A stretch of DNA of 64,000 nt from Leptolyngbyaceae cyanobacterium JSC-12 (GCA_000309945.1 CM001633.1:133264-197263), one strand, 5' to 3'; positions 47,672 through 57,871 are shown, counted from the first letter of the stretch. Notes: a model not told the origin generated them from the letters alone. Made by a program: numbers and translations.

Positions 47672-49255
47672 TCACAACGTCACCGTATATGCATCTCGGA
47701 TGCCAGGTACTTTCAAAATTTCTGCCATGATACCTTCTGGCAAGGGATCATCGATGCTGAGCACCATCACGGCATCCCCTCTAACGATTTTGCGCCCGAC
47801 CTGCATACTGGCAATGTTGACATTGAAGCTACCCAGAAGAGAGCCAATCTTACCGATGATCCCTGGCATATCGCGGTGCATAGTGAACAACATGTAGCGG
47901 TTAGGGGGAACGTTCACCGGAAATTCATCGACATTGGTGATGCGAATTTCAGAATCGCCCAGTAAGGCACCTGATACAGAATGCTCACCCAAAGAGCCTT
48001 TGGCAGACAATTGTAGCGAGCCTGTGTAGTCTTTGATAGCAGCATCACGAGTTTCTACCACATGAATACCGCGCTCTTTTGCTTCCAGGCTGGCGTTGAC
48101 GTAGTTAACTCGTTCCTGCAATGCATGAGAGAGGAGTCCTTTTAAGGCAGCAACAACGATTGGCTGGCTCTGGTTCGTTGCCAGTTCACCCTGGAGTCGG
48201 ATGTTGAGCGATTCAATGCGTCCGCCTGCCAGTTGCGCCACCAAATTGCCCAGGGTTTCTGCTAGTTGCAGATAGGGACGTAATTGTTCCAGCAAGTCAG
48301 GTCGGAGACCGGGAATGTTCACAGCTGAACGGGCAGGTAAGCCAAGCAACACATCACGAATCTGCTCTGCTACATCGATCGCCACGTTGATCTGAGCTTC
48401 TTCGGTAGATGCTCCTAAATGAGGGGTTAAGACCAATTCTTTGCCCAAACTGCGCAAAGCAGAATCGGCTTCTAGCGGCTCATTAGCGTATACATCCAGT
48501 GCCGCTCCAGCAATTCTGCCCTGCTTCAAGGCTTCAACCAGAGCTTTTTCGTCAATAATGCCGCCTCGCGCACAGTTGATGATGCGAGTGGTAGGTTTCA
48601 TTTTGGCGATCGCGGCGGCGTTGATCAAATTAGTGGTTTCTGGCGTTTTCGGTAAATGCAGGGTGATATAGTCTGCCTCTTGCAACAAAATATCCAGATC
48701 GACCAGACGACAGCCCAACTGTTCTGCCCGTTCATGGGAGACGAAGGGATCGTAAGCCAGTAGTTTCATCCCCATTGCCTGGGCAACAGTGGCAACGTGA
48801 GCACCAATTTTGCCCAACCCTACGATACCCAGTGTTTTTTTGTAAACTTCAACACCGGTAAAGCTTTTACGATCCCATTGACCGCTTTTGACAGATTGGT
48901 TGGCATCTGGAATATAACGCGACATACTCATCATCATCGCCAGAGCATGTTCTGCGGCAGCGATCGTATTGCCTTCGGGCGAGTTTACCACAATGATGCC
49001 CTTACGGGTTGCGGCTGGAACATCCACATTGTCCACCCCAACCCCAGCTCGACCAATGATTTTGAGATTATTTCCGGCATCAATCACATCTTTGGTAACA
49101 CGAGTCCCCGAACGAATCATCAAAGCGTCGTATTCGGGAATAATTTGGAGCAGGTTTTCGACAGAGAGATTTGTTTTTACATCAACCTGGGCAACTTGGG
49201 ACAGAATGTCGATCCCAGCTTGGTCAATTGGATCGGAAACAAGAACCTTTGGCAT
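47672..49255 (-). CDS. serA: D-3-phosphoglycerate dehydrogenase
   Basis: A 527-residue long-type PGDH, first enzyme of the phosphorylated serine pathway. The catalytic domain starts [14 protein letters not shown]. The Rossmann motif is [20 protein letters not shown], catalytic residues lie in [14 protein letters not shown] (Arg), then the Glu of DVYANEPLE and the His of LTPHLGAST. The intervening ASB domain ([18 protein letters not shown]) and a C-terminal ACT domain ([20 protein letters not shown]) follow, the ACT domain giving serine feedback. It starts at ATG 49255 and heads the serA-prmA-pdxH block. Confidence 0.96.
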   Translation of the reverse strand: MPKVLVSDPIDQAGIDILSQVAQVDVKTNLSVENLLQIIPEYDALMIRSGTRVTKDVIDAGNNLKIIGRAGVGVDNVDVPAATRKGIIVVNSPEGNTIAAAEHALAMMMSMSRYIPDANQSVKSGQWDRKSFTGVEVYKKTLGIVGLGKIGAHVATVAQAMGMKLLAYDPFVSHERAEQLGCRLVDLDILLQEADYITLHLPKTPETTNLINAAAIAKMKPTTRIINCARGGIIDEKALVEALKQGRIAGAALDVYANEPLEADSALRSLGKELVLTPHLGASTEEAQINVAIDVAEQIRDVLLGLPARSAVNIPGLRPDLLEQLRPYLQLAETLGNLVAQLAGGRIESLNIRLQGELATNQSQPIVVAALKGLLSHALQERVNYVNASLEAKERGIHVVETRDAAIKDYTGSLQLSAKGSLGEHSVSGALLGDSEIRITNVDEFPVNVPPNRYMLFTMHRDMPGIIGKIGSLLGSFNVNIASMQVGRKIVRGDAVMVLSIDDPLPEGIMAEILKVPGIRDAYTVTL

Positions 49256-49545
49256 GGCAGGCGCAGAGAATAAAAAACAGTAGAGTCGCCGAGCAACGGG
49301 AAGTCAGCAGTCCACAGATGCGCCATCAAACAGATGGTTGGACAAACCAGAGCAGCCGGTACTCTTTATTCAAAGAAAACTAGTTGAGATACGCAGACAA
49401 ATCGATTTTTTAACATACGTCATTTTGAAACCCAATTCTCGAATTCTGCCTGATTTTTTAATTTGGTGAAATGGGGAATGGGGAATGATCCTGGATCTGG
49501 GTAAAATGCCGTGATAGTTGTGGTATTCCTTTACTGATTTTTGGC

Positions 49546-50601
49546 GTGGCTGGAAGTTTGCGTCTGTTTCTGATACGAGTGGCGATCGCAGTTTTGGTGA
49601 TCCTGGGGTTGCAGAGTTGTGAGGTATTGGATCAACTTGCGGCTCCGACCGAACCCTGGTTAACGCCTGATGAACTAGCAGTGATTGTTAACCAGGCGGA
49701 CTCGTTGAGCGTTCAAATTGGCGAATATTATCAGCAAAAACGTCATATTCCCCGCAGAAATGTGGTCTCGGTTAACTTTATGCCAGATCGAGTTGAACTA
49801 TCACCCACAGAATTTCAACAATTGAAGGAAATGGTTGAGGCGCAAGTCCCAGCTTATGTGCAGGCATTTGCTTTGACCTGGGCAAAACCCTACCGGGTGG
49901 GGTGTATGTCAATTACGGCAGCATTTGCGCTAGGATTTGACACGGCTTATTGCGCAACAGATTGCCGACTAACAAAACCTAGTCCCTACTTTAATAGTCA
50001 GAGTCATCAACCGTATCGAGATTTGCAAATTCGCCCAACGATCGCGATTGCGGCAACCAGTTTAGATGCAGCAAAAGCTTTGATTGACCGGGGTGTGGCA
50101 TCAGATAGTACTCATCCTACAGGCACAGCCTATCTAGTCAGCACGAACGATAAACCTCGCAATGTACGGGCAGCCATCTATCCCCAAATTAAGCAATATC
50201 TATCATCTCGTTTCAACATTGAGATGGTCGAGGCAGACGCATTGCAAAATAAACCAGATGTAATGTTTTACTTCACAGGGGCTGCCCAGGTGAATGAACT
50301 GACGAGCAATTACTTTTTACCAGGTGCGATCGCCGATCATCTTACATCCTTTGGCGGCATGTTAACCGACAGTTCACAGATGAGTAGTCTCCGTTGGCTA
50401 GAAGCTGGGGCAACGGGTAGCTATGGCACCGTGGTTGAACCCTGCAACTTTCCTCAAAAATTTCCTAATCCCGGAATCGTTATGATGCACTATCTCAATG
50501 GCGACACATTACTAGAAGCGTACTGGAAAAGTATTGCTATGCCAGGTCAAGGTATCGTGATTGGAGAACCGCTAGCACGCCCATTTATGAATTATCGGTA
50601 A
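49546..50601 (+). CDS. TIGR03790-family lipoprotein
   Basis: A 351-residue protein of the TIGR03790 type (recognised from IGEYYQQKRHIPRRNVVSVN, the early family motif, and the C-terminal GATGSYGTVVEPCNFPQKFP). It starts at GTG 49546; no in-frame ATG exists upstream. The N-terminus ends in a lipobox (ILGLQSC, C25), so a membrane-anchored lipoprotein is likely. Several cysteines (VGCMSIT, AYCATDCR, EPCNF) may form disulfides. Function of the family is unknown. It is divergent from serA with 290 bp between. Confidence 0.78.
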   Translation: MAGSLRLFLIRVAIAVLVILGLQSCEVLDQLAAPTEPWLTPDELAVIVNQADSLSVQIGEYYQQKRHIPRRNVVSVNFMPDRVELSPTEFQQLKEMVEAQVPAYVQAFALTWAKPYRVGCMSITAAFALGFDTAYCATDCRLTKPSPYFNSQSHQPYRDLQIRPTIAIAATSLDAAKALIDRGVASDSTHPTGTAYLVSTNDKPRNVRAAIYPQIKQYLSSRFNIEMVEADALQNKPDVMFYFTGAAQVNELTSNYFLPGAIADHLTSFGGMLTDSSQMSSLRWLEAGATGSYGTVVEPCNFPQKFPNPGIVMMHYLNGDTLLEAYWKSIAMPGQGIVIGEPLARPFMNYR

Positions 50602-50706
50602 TTATTTGAGACAACCAAGGTGAGATGACATAACTGAGATGGATTTGACTTTACTGAAAAAAATGACTGGTAATTTATCGGTACTGGCTTCTTTACGCGA
50701 TCGTTT

Positions 50707-51756
50707 CTAAAGCTTAACGTCTTCTAACTCTTCCGATTCTACTAAAGTATCAGTGATGCCTGGTTCGCTTTGAGATTCAACATCTTCGTCCTTAACCACC
50801 TCCTCCTCTACTAAATTTCTAACTTGTGCTTCATCCTTTTCTACCACTACTTCCTCATCTCTTGTTTTCTCAGTATATTTTTCAGCAATATCCTGCTCTT
50901 CTATTTCCTCTTCCTTATCTTCTACCTCTTCATCTTCTATTTCCTCTTCCTCATCTTCCATTTCTTCATTCTCTATTTCTTCATCTATTTCTTCACTTTC
51001 TACCTCTTCATCTTCTATTTCCTCTTCCTCATCTTCCATTTCTTCATTTTCTGTTTCCTCCTCTTCATCCTCTATTTCCTCTTCCTCATCTTCCATTTCT
51101 TCATTTTCTGTTTCCTCCTCTTCATCCTCTATTTCTTCATCTTCTATTTCCTCTTCTTCTATTTCTTCCTCATCTTTTTCTATCAAGGTTGCATCCACTA
51201 CTTGAGGTTTATCTTCCACGCCGGTTTTCTCCAGTTCAATATCCACCTGCGCTGCCTCTAACTCTTCAGCATTGGTTGTTACAGGCTCCTGAGTAGTGAC
51301 TGATTCTGGCATCGGAGTAGGAGGCATTGCTTCAAGATCTGAAACCAACCCCTCCGGTTGAACTACTGGCTGAGCTTTGGCTACGGTTGGAACTGGTGGT
51401 TCTTTGGGTTTTGGAGCTTGCTGTTTGACAGAAGGTAGAGATTGGGGAGGTTGTTCAGGTAAATCAGTGAGTGAAGGTAACTTTTTTTGCGATCGCAATA
51501 ACCGAATTACACCACCATCCAAATAATTTTTGTTGGATTGTTGGGAAAGTTCAACAATCTTATGTCCCAGGCTTTCGCCATATTGATGGGCCACCTGTAC
51601 GGTACTAAAGGGTTGCTTGGAAAGGCTCGTAATCAAATGACTCAATTCCTTATTGCCGCTACGAGTCGATGAACCAATTCCACTCTCGGCAATGACTTTT
51701 TTGGCTCCTTTTAGAATGGCTTTTTCAATCGTTTTGCTGGGAATTTGCTGAGACAT
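50707..51756 (-). CDS. Protein with a long tandem-repeated acidic tail
   Basis: 349 residues. The first 115 residues are basic/ordinary (TIEKAILKGAKKVIAESGIG, then FSTVQVAHQYGESLGHKIVEL, GGVIRLLRSQKKLPSLTDLP) and could form a small helical domain. A Pro/Val-rich linker follows. Residues about 195-320 are almost only Glu, Asp, Ile, Met and Asn (units such as EDEEEETENEEMEDEEEEI). The tail would be disordered or a highly charged helix, and could bind cations or basic proteins. No signal peptide. No family recognised; the N-terminal part is the place to look for function. Confidence 0.6.
   Translation of the reverse strand: MSQQIPSKTIEKAILKGAKKVIAESGIGSSTRSGNKELSHLITSLSKQPFSTVQVAHQYGESLGHKIVELSQQSNKNYLDGGVIRLLRSQKKLPSLTDLPEQPPQSLPSVKQQAPKPKEPPVPTVAKAQPVVQPEGLVSDLEAMPPTPMPESVTTQEPVTTNAEELEAAQVDIELEKTGVEDKPQVVDATLIEKDEEEIEEEEIEDEEIEDEEEETENEEMEDEEEEIEDEEEETENEEMEDEEEEIEDEEVESEEIDEEIENEEMEDEEEEIEDEEVEDKEEEIEEQDIAEKYTEKTRDEEVVVEKDEAQVRNLVEEEVVKDEDVESQSEPGITDTLVESEELEDVKL
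50930..51150 (-). repeat. Coding minisatellite in the acidic protein gene
   Basis: Within the acidic tail a 57-bp unit is repeated in tandem: the plus-strand block at 51031-51087 is followed at 51088 by an almost exact second copy, and partial older copies extend to about 50930. 57 bp equals 19 codons, so copy-number change keeps the frame. Confidence 0.75.
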
Positions 51757-52083
51757 TTAAGCGTGCTTCCTTCCTTAACAACGTGATCAAACTTTCCGGC
51801 AAGCATAAGTTAACCGGAGGCTTTGTGCAATAAAGGCAAATTTCGGGAAATCTTTCTAACGATATCGTATCTAGTCTGGTTTCTTATGATGTCTCGAATA
51901 CACGCTGAAAAAAATTAGTTTTAATTAACAAACGATTAACCTGGCAATAAAAGATAGGACATCTCTACGTAGGAGGCTACTAGAGACAGTATAACGAACC
52001 GATAGCCTGTTGCTCCTGTCGTGCACTACCGGGTAACAATGATCAAACCTTGTAAGTAAAGACAATCAAGACATTTTTGCGAA
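51757..52083. other. Non-coding gap
   Basis: 327 bp upstream of the acidic protein gene. There is no gene, tRNA or strong hairpin. A weak inverted pair (CCGGCAAGCATAAGTTAACCGG, interrupted) lies near 51798. Confidence 0.4.
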
Positions 52084-52345
52084 TGTCCAATCCAGGATCT
52101 TTATCGGTGCTGACTGTAGTGCTTCAACGAGTTTTTGGCTATTCTCAAAATTGAGGCTCCGTGAAGTTGTGGCTGAACGTTCCGGGTATGGCAATAATAT
52201 TATTCAATTTGAGAATGAACTTAAGCAAGCTTGCAGTTACATCGGTATTACCTACCAAACATTTGGTGATTTATTGAAGCCTGCAATTTATCAGCAAGAA
52301 GAGTTGGGAAATGTTATTGCTCCTGATTCACCCAGCCAACTCTAA
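52084..52345 (+). pseudogene. Frameshifted short gene remnant
   Basis: An ATG at 52084 gives MSNPGSLSVLTVVLQRVFGY and stops after SQN. One frame over, the DNA continues as RLREVVAERSGYGNNIIQFE and ends NVIAPDSPSQL at 52345. Together they read like one protein split by a single-base shift near 52148. The first part faintly recalls the start of RecQ-type helicases (FGY...REVV), but the second part does not, so no identity is claimed. Confidence 0.35.
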
Positions 52346-52509
52346 ATTCATTAAGCAAGTCATCAATAGTTAGATAAATTTAAGGATGAGTTCTAGTTTT
52401 ATCTCTAAAACTATGACTTTAGTTAGATGAAACCTAAATAACAGATCGCTAATTTGAAGTTTAAGACTGAAACTAGCATTCATTTATTATCACTCTGGTT
52501 GGCTTTCTT

Positions 52510-53871
52510 TTAATGTACTCGGCTAAACCAACGAATCAATACCCGTGCTAGAGCATAAGGATTGTGGCGCAGCACTCCAGTATTTTCATCCTCTTCCATG
52601 ACATTGGCCAGAATAATACGTCGTCCTAGCCGTCCAACAACATCCCGATCCAGGGGGACAGGATTGGAATTTTCTTTCGCATATCGAATTAACGCATTAG
52701 CAGATGGGGTTTGTTTTTGCACGAGTACAGCTTCAAACAAGCGCTTACCGCAAGCTCGATCAATCGCGCGAATGTGGTCGCCAACGCTGTAGCCCTCAGT
52801 TTCTCCTTCCTGAGTCATTATGTTACACACATAGATGCGGGGAGCTTTGGACTGCGCGATCGCTTCGGCAATTTCAGGCACTAGCAAATTCGGAATAATA
52901 CTGGTATACAGACTACCCGGACCAATGATGATAAAGTCTGCATCTTGAATTGCTTTTAGTGCTTTCGGCAGGGCAGGTGGACTGGCAGGCGTACACCCAA
53001 CCCGCACAATCTTGCCTCGCGCTTCTGTAATATTGGATTCCCCTTCAATGTGTCGACCATCTGCCAAATCTGCCCATAGTCGCACATCACTGAGTGTTGC
53101 TGGAAGCACCTGCCCCCGCACTGCAAGCACTCGAGAACTTGCGGCGATCGCCTGCTCTAGATCGCCTGTGATTTCATTCATTGCCGTCAGGAATAAGTTG
53201 CCAAAACTGTGCCCCGATAACCCATCCCCCGCTCGGAACCGATAGCGAAACAGTTCTGTCATTAATTTTTCTTCGTCTGCTAGAGCCGTCAGGCAGTTAC
53301 GGATATCTCCTGGTGGCAATACGCCAATCTCGCGGCGCAACCGTCCAGATGAACCACCATCATCGGCAACAGTCACAACGGCTGTAATGTTTGCGCTATA
53401 AGCCTTTAAACCTCGTAGCAAATTCGAGAGTCCCGTTCCACCCCCCACTACCACAATGCGTGGACCCCGGTGCAAACGACGATGTGCCAGCAACACATCC
53501 ACCAAATCCTCATCCCCCTCCGGCATCAGGACTTCGGTAATAGAATTTAAGGTTCGTGTCTGTCCCCACCAAACGAGCAAAATCCCGGAAGCCATTGCCA
53601 ACGGACCGCTAATGTAGCTAGGGACTGTGTCTGCGATCGCGTTCAGGATAAAACCAAGAAACTGGGTAGTGTAGAAAACAGGTGTCAGCTTCATCCAGAT
53701 GGCAAAACCCAACGTCGCTAACAATACCCCCGTTGCACTCAGCAACAGCCATCGTTTGACTAGCAACCCTGGCGCAAGCCATTTGAACGAACGATTCATC
53801 CAATGCGGGGCACGACCAAAGGATTCGAGCCTCAGTGCATGAATAGCCTGTTTAAGTAAGCCGATGGTCAT
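52510..53871 (-). CDS. yvcK: YvcK/CofD-like regulator (UDP-GlcNAc-binding)
   Basis: A 453-residue protein. Two hydrophobic helices (about residues 41-60 and 88-104) precede the YvcK domain, which starts [20 protein letters not shown] (GGGTG at 143-147) and has [46 protein letters not shown] and [16 protein letters not shown]. In Firmicutes and mycobacteria YvcK (CuvA) binds UDP-GlcNAc and steers peptidoglycan precursor supply under gluconeogenic growth. The N-terminal membrane segments are the cyanobacterial variant. It is divergent from mlaF with a 404-bp gap carrying a strong hairpin. Confidence 0.9.
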   Translation of the reverse strand: MTIGLLKQAIHALRLESFGRAPHWMNRSFKWLAPGLLVKRWLLLSATGVLLATLGFAIWMKLTPVFYTTQFLGFILNAIADTVPSYISGPLAMASGILLVWWGQTRTLNSITEVLMPEGDEDLVDVLLAHRRLHRGPRIVVVGGGTGLSNLLRGLKAYSANITAVVTVADDGGSSGRLRREIGVLPPGDIRNCLTALADEEKLMTELFRYRFRAGDGLSGHSFGNLFLTAMNEITGDLEQAIAASSRVLAVRGQVLPATLSDVRLWADLADGRHIEGESNITEARGKIVRVGCTPASPPALPKALKAIQDADFIIIGPGSLYTSIIPNLLVPEIAEAIAQSKAPRIYVCNIMTQEGETEGYSVGDHIRAIDRACGKRLFEAVLVQKQTPSANALIRYAKENSNPVPLDRDVVGRLGRRIILANVMEEDENTGVLRHNPYALARVLIRWFSRVH

Positions 53872-54032
53872 TGCTTGTTAGGGGATAAAAAATGAAAGAC
53901 AATCAAGACTACTCTAAACGGTTTTGTTTGCAGCCGTAGATCGATCTCAGCACCCGAATTCATCATAAAGTCCAAGGAACAGTTGGCAGAATTTAAGTGA
54001 GGTTCATCTATTTCCAGTGTGCCTTTTCCATG

Positions 54033-54079
54033 TGAACTCTGATAAAACGAGGGATACATCCTTGTTTTACCAGAGTTCA
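54033..54079. repeat. Long near-perfect hairpin in the yvcK-mlaF gap
   Basis: Two 20-nt arms, starting TGAACTCTGATAAAAC and ending GTTTTACCAGAGTTCA, pair at 18 of 20 positions around a 7-nt loop (GATACAT). The gap 53872-54275 (404 bp) is between divergent starts, so this is not a terminator for either gene. No other gene is seen in the gap. It could be a small mobile hairpin or a structured RNA. Confidence 0.7.
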
Positions 54080-54275
54080 TCTGGAGGCTAGCTATTTTGG
54101 GAACTAATATACTCGATGTTTCACGTTTGCTCTTCTTATCTATTATTAAGAATGCACCTGACAGAGTAGCGCCGTTTAGCTAGAGTCATAGGAGCTTAAC
54201 GCATGAATTTTATTCATTTGAGGCATTGCTGCTAAAGGTTAGACTGATGTACGACTATTCCTGGTTCACATCCTA

Positions 54276-55058
54276 ATGGCTGAACCGTTGATTGAGCTAA
54301 AAGGGATTAGTAAGACGTTTGGCAATCAGGTCGTCTTAGACTCGGTTGATTTGACAATTTACCGAGGAGAAGCCCTTGCCATTATTGGTCCTTCTGGAAC
54401 GGGTAAATCAACCATCCTAAGGATTATTGCTGGATTGACTGCACCCGATGCAGGAGATATTTATGTGCAGGGGCAGCAACGGCGAGGCTTGATCGAAGAC
54501 GCTGAAGATCCTATCGGGATTGGGATGGTGTTCCAGCAGGCAGCCCTGTTTGATTCTTTGACTGTGAATGAAAATGTTGGGTTTTTGCTGTACGAACATT
54601 CCAAGTTACCTCACCGTAAAATTCAAGAGTTAGTAACTCAACGCCTTGAAATGGTGGGTTTGACAGGCATTGGCGATCGCTATCCGGCTCAGCTCTCTGG
54701 CGGGATGCGAAAACGGGTCAGTTTTGCCCGTGCTATCATGGCAAACCCCGAAAACCCCAAGGAGATCCCTGAAGTTCTGTTGTATGACGAGCCAACGGCC
54801 GGACTTGACCCCATTGCCTCGACTGTGATTGAAGATTTGGTAAGACAGTTGCAGTGTGCGGAAGGTGGCTGTAGTACCTATGTCATGGTGACTCATCAAC
54901 ACAGCACTATTCGTCGCACGGCTGACCGGATTGTGTTGCTATACCAGGGAAAAATCTGTTGGGAGGGGAAAGTAAATGATATTGAAACGACTGAGAACCC
55001 TCTGGTTCGGCAATTCTTTACTGGCAGCATTGAAGGACCGATCCAAGTGATAGGGTAG
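54276..55058 (+). CDS. mlaF: MlaF-like ABC ATPase of a lipid (MCE) transporter
   Basis: A 260-residue ABC ATPase close to MlaF/TGD3. Walker A GPSGTGKST is at 38-46, the Q-loop at VFQQAALFDS, the signature LSGGM at 140-144 (with RKRVSFARA, typical of the Mla branch) and Walker B LLYDEP at 168-173, and the switch His in MVTHQH. It powers phospholipid transport between membranes with an MCE protein and a permease. The MCE partner follows 88 bp downstream; the permease (mlaE) is not in this window. Confidence 0.9.
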   Translation: MAEPLIELKGISKTFGNQVVLDSVDLTIYRGEALAIIGPSGTGKSTILRIIAGLTAPDAGDIYVQGQQRRGLIEDAEDPIGIGMVFQQAALFDSLTVNENVGFLLYEHSKLPHRKIQELVTQRLEMVGLTGIGDRYPAQLSGGMRKRVSFARAIMANPENPKEIPEVLLYDEPTAGLDPIASTVIEDLVRQLQCAEGGCSTYVMVTHQHSTIRRTADRIVLLYQGKICWEGKVNDIETTENPLVRQFFTGSIEGPIQVIG

Positions 55059-55146
55059 GAGTCGGTTAGTCTTAACGAAATTGAAAGACCTCTTCAAACC
55101 CCTGCCATGATCTTGAGGCTGCCTGTCGTCTAAGTGGAGGAGCGTA

Positions 55147-56388
55147 ATGCGATCGCGAACCGTACGAGAAGGATCCGTTGGACTCTTAATTTTGCTGGGA
55201 ATTATTCTGTTTACGGGTGTGGCACTGTGGCTGAGGGGGCTAAACCCTGCTAATCGCAGTTTTAGGATTTTTATTGAATTTGCCAACAGCGCTGGCTTAC
55301 AAGATGGTGCTCCTGTTCGGTTTCGCGGTGTCACAGTCGGTAAAATTGTGGCAATTAAGCCCACTCCTAATAAAGTGGAAGTAGAAGCGCAAATTTCTCC
55401 TGCAGACATCATTATTCCCAGAGACGTAGTTGCGCAAGTGAATCAGTCAGGGTTACTCAGTCAAACGGCGATCGAACTCTCCCCGCGCAGCCAGCTAACA
55501 GGCACGGTAAAAACCAAACCACTTGATCGCGACTGTAACAACGAGCAAATCCTTTGCCACAATGCTCGCCTTCCCGGAGAACCAGGTGTCAGCGTTGATG
55601 AACTCATCCGTGCCTCAGTGCGCTTTGCCAACATTTATACTGATCCAGCCTTCTTCAACAACGTCAACTCCGTCGTTAAAAACACCTCCGAAGCCGCAGC
55701 AGAAATTACCAAGTTATCAAGAGAATTTAATCTCCTTACCCGAGATGCTCGGCAAGAACTCAAAACATTTTCTGCCTCAGCTGCCGCCATTAGCCGCACG
55801 GCTGACAAAATTGGGGTTACGGCTGACCAGGTAAACACATTGATCGCGGCGAACCAATCTACCTTGGTTTCAACCCTTGACAACTTGGGGCAAACCAGCA
55901 CTCAGCTTCGCAGCACCGTTAGCAATTTGGGAACCGTGTTGAATCGAGTCGATCAGGGGCAACTGCTAGAAAACCTGGAGACCCTATCAGCCAATGCGGC
56001 AAAAGCCTCTGCCAACCTGAAAGCCGCATCCGATGCCCTTAGCAGTCCCTCTAATCTTTTGATGCTTCAGCAAACCCTAGACTCTGCCCGCTCCACCTTT
56101 CAAAATGCTCAGAAAATCACGGCAGATTTGGATGAGTTGACTGGTGATCCCGCATTTCGGAATAACCTGAGGAACCTGGTAAACGGATTGAGTGGCTTAG
56201 TATCTTCCACTCAGCAACTCCAACAGCAAACCCAAACAGCTCAGATTCTGGCACCAATCGCTGCTTCTCTTAAACCTAACGCCGCAAGCGAAACGATGGT
56301 AATCCCTATTCCACCCGCTGTGAAGCAAGCAAAATCAGCCCAAGAGCGGGAAGAACGAAAAGAGACAGAGGCGGCAACCACCAGGTAG
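55147..56388 (+). CDS. mlaD: MlaD-like MCE-domain protein
   Basis: A 413-residue protein with an N-terminal transmembrane helix (VGLLILLGIILFTGVALWL, about residues 10-28), then one MCE domain (about 35-125) with FANSAGLQDGAPVRFRGVTV and LLSQTAIELSPRSQLTG. From about residue 165 to 370 it is a long coiled-coil-like helix (SEAAAEITKLSREFNLLTRD, ISRTADKIGVTADQVNTLIA), as in the tunnel-forming MCE proteins. It acts with MlaF in lipid trafficking. In plastids the homologue is TGD2, and it corresponds to Ycf22 of algal plastids. Confidence 0.88.
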   Translation: MRSRTVREGSVGLLILLGIILFTGVALWLRGLNPANRSFRIFIEFANSAGLQDGAPVRFRGVTVGKIVAIKPTPNKVEVEAQISPADIIIPRDVVAQVNQSGLLSQTAIELSPRSQLTGTVKTKPLDRDCNNEQILCHNARLPGEPGVSVDELIRASVRFANIYTDPAFFNNVNSVVKNTSEAAAEITKLSREFNLLTRDARQELKTFSASAAAISRTADKIGVTADQVNTLIAANQSTLVSTLDNLGQTSTQLRSTVSNLGTVLNRVDQGQLLENLETLSANAAKASANLKAASDALSSPSNLLMLQQTLDSARSTFQNAQKITADLDELTGDPAFRNNLRNLVNGLSGLVSSTQQLQQQTQTAQILAPIAASLKPNAASETMVIPIPPAVKQAKSAQEREERKETEAATTR

Positions 56389-56394
56389 AGAGAT

Positions 56395-56572
56395 GGCGGG
56401 AAAGATTGGAGATTGAGAATTGAAGTCTATGGGACTACGAAATTGGGTTAGGGTGCTGTATCGCCTCAAAACCAACAAGAATCTTAAGCCCTGTCCTAAC
56501 AGATTCTGTGTAGGTCTCTACCTGGTTGCTCCAATCTAAAATCTCCAATCTAAAATCTGCCCTCTTTTCTAC
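56395..56572. repeat. Dispersed intergenic repeat with doubled core
   Basis: Between mlaD and the convergent DUF3288 gene lie AGATTGGAGATTGAGAATTG, GGGTTAGGGTGCT, AGCCCTGTCCTAAC, and a doubled CTCCAATCTAAAAT unit (two copies in tandem, 56529-56559). The arms are complementary (GGTTAGG/CCTAAC, AGATTGGAG/CTCCAATCT), so the element folds back on itself. Confidence 0.65.
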
Positions 56573-56863
56573 CTAGCTCCAATCATCCCGTGGCGTTCCC
56601 ATTCCTCTATAAATTTGCTTAGTAGCATGAATTTGGCGAGTTCTTTCAAACAACGCTTCTTCTGTTAGTTCCCATCGTTCCAAGACTGTATCCAGATCTG
56701 CCTGAATATCTCGGGCACCAGGAAAGCCCCGATAGCGAATTCGCAGCCGTGCCAATTCTGCCAGGTTGAAGTCGGTTGGAGCACCGGATAAAAGTGCATC
56801 AACAGTGCGGCGATCGCTCTGCCACTGAGGATGCTGTTGGTCTTTTTGTTGGGTTTCAGCCAT
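56573..56863 (-). CDS. DUF3288 protein
   Basis: A 96-residue cyanobacterial protein recognised by FNLAELARLRIRYRGFPGAR (residues about 33-52) and the N-terminal QQKDQQHPQWQSDRRTVDAL. The second half is helical (LDTVLERWELTEEALFERTR). Length is normal for the family. Function unknown. It is convergent with mlaD. Confidence 0.85.
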   Translation of the reverse strand: MAETQQKDQQHPQWQSDRRTVDALLSGAPTDFNLAELARLRIRYRGFPGARDIQADLDTVLERWELTEEALFERTRQIHATKQIYRGMGTPRDDWS

Positions 56864-57292
56864 AGGGGATGGAATGTCCTCACTTCATAAAGAATTATTT
56901 GAAAAATTGGAGGTTACTCCGGAGAACCAGGAGGAATAGGGTATAGTTCCCGAATCCACATTTGGGGTTGTTAAAGCTCTAAGACCCACAGTTTACACCA
57001 GTAGAAAGGGAGGCTGCTAAATATGGCAAGAACATTTTAGGTGGAGACGAATTTGGAACTAGGCAAATCAATCAAACCCCAAACATTTTTTTAGGCTGAA
57101 ATTATTGCAGTAGACTGGCTAGTGAAAATCTGAGAGTTCCTGGATTTGATTGAGTCAACCTCAAGCATAGACACTCCTTTGGGATCATCCGTATCATGGA
57201 TCAGATGCATTAGGGAATGTCGTTGCAAAGCCAAGCAAAGTCAAGGAAGTTGCTAAGCAAGCAGATGTGTGTGATTAGGAGCGGGAAAACGG
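56864..57292. other. Non-coding gap upstream of ftsL-like gene
   Basis: 429 bp between the DUF3288 start (minus) and the ftsL-like start (plus), so it holds two divergent promoters. No gene, tRNA or hairpin recognised. Confidence 0.45.
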
Positions 57293-57859
57293 ATGACATC
57301 AGCATTAAAATCAACCCAACTTAAATCTAAGCCTCGCAGGCAAGCGATAACTCGTCCTCAGCGATCGCACCTGCAAACTGTTTATCCGGTTGCGCCCACT
57401 CCTGTTCAGCCTCGTCAACGCCCCAAGCCGCACCTGGCAGCTGTTCCCAATTTGCCTCCACGTCCTGCAGTCCGCCAGCTTCCAACTCATCGACCGATCC
57501 CGCCGTGGCTGCGGTTGTTGATTCAGCTTCAACGTGGCTCTGTGATTGTCACATTTGTTTTAGTAACGGCTGCTCTTGTGGTTTATGGCAGCACCATCTA
57601 TATGCAACAGCATTGGAGCAAGGAATACCGCAAACTGAAAACGATGCAACGCAGTGAACGTCAAATGATTGCAGCAGGTGAGTTGATCAAAAATCAGTTA
57701 ATTCAACAGGCAGAGCAACCTGGATCTGGGCTTGTGCCGCGAACATCAGAGCATACCATCGTGTTAGAGCCTGCGCCTGCGCGTCCGCCCGTTGCCGCCC
57801 CAATTCCAGTAGTAACGAAAATAGAAAAGTCTTCTGACATGGCTCCGTTGGGCTATTAG
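57293..57859 (+). CDS. FtsL-like bitopic cell division protein
   Basis: 188 residues: a long Pro/Arg/Gln-rich basic N-terminal arm (about 1-80), one transmembrane helix (SVIVTFVLVTAALVVYGSTI, about 87-106), a short coiled coil (WSKEYRKLKTMQRSERQMIA, about 112-140) and a Pro/Ala tail. Topology and the 12-bp gap to ftsI are those of FtsL in division operons; in cyanobacteria FtsL orthologues are poorly conserved in sequence, so the call rests on place and shape. The proline-rich cytoplasmic arm is much longer than in proteobacterial FtsL. Confidence 0.6.
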   Translation: MTSALKSTQLKSKPRRQAITRPQRSHLQTVYPVAPTPVQPRQRPKPHLAAVPNLPPRPAVRQLPTHRPIPPWLRLLIQLQRGSVIVTFVLVTAALVVYGSTIYMQQHWSKEYRKLKTMQRSERQMIAAGELIKNQLIQQAEQPGSGLVPRTSEHTIVLEPAPARPPVAAPIPVVTKIEKSSDMAPLGY

Positions 57860-57871
57860 GAGGAGGTTGTT

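Noticed and set aside
50824-51296. Phe/Leu/Tyr-rich open frames resembling membrane proteins
   Set aside because: They are the complement of the GAA/GAG/GAT-rich acidic tail. The hydrophobic look comes from TTC/TTT/CTT codons and there is no start signal.
53868-54080. Minus-strand ORF in the yvcK-mlaF gap
   Set aside because: It runs across the long hairpin and touches the yvcK start. The sequence is not protein-like; the hairpin is the real feature.
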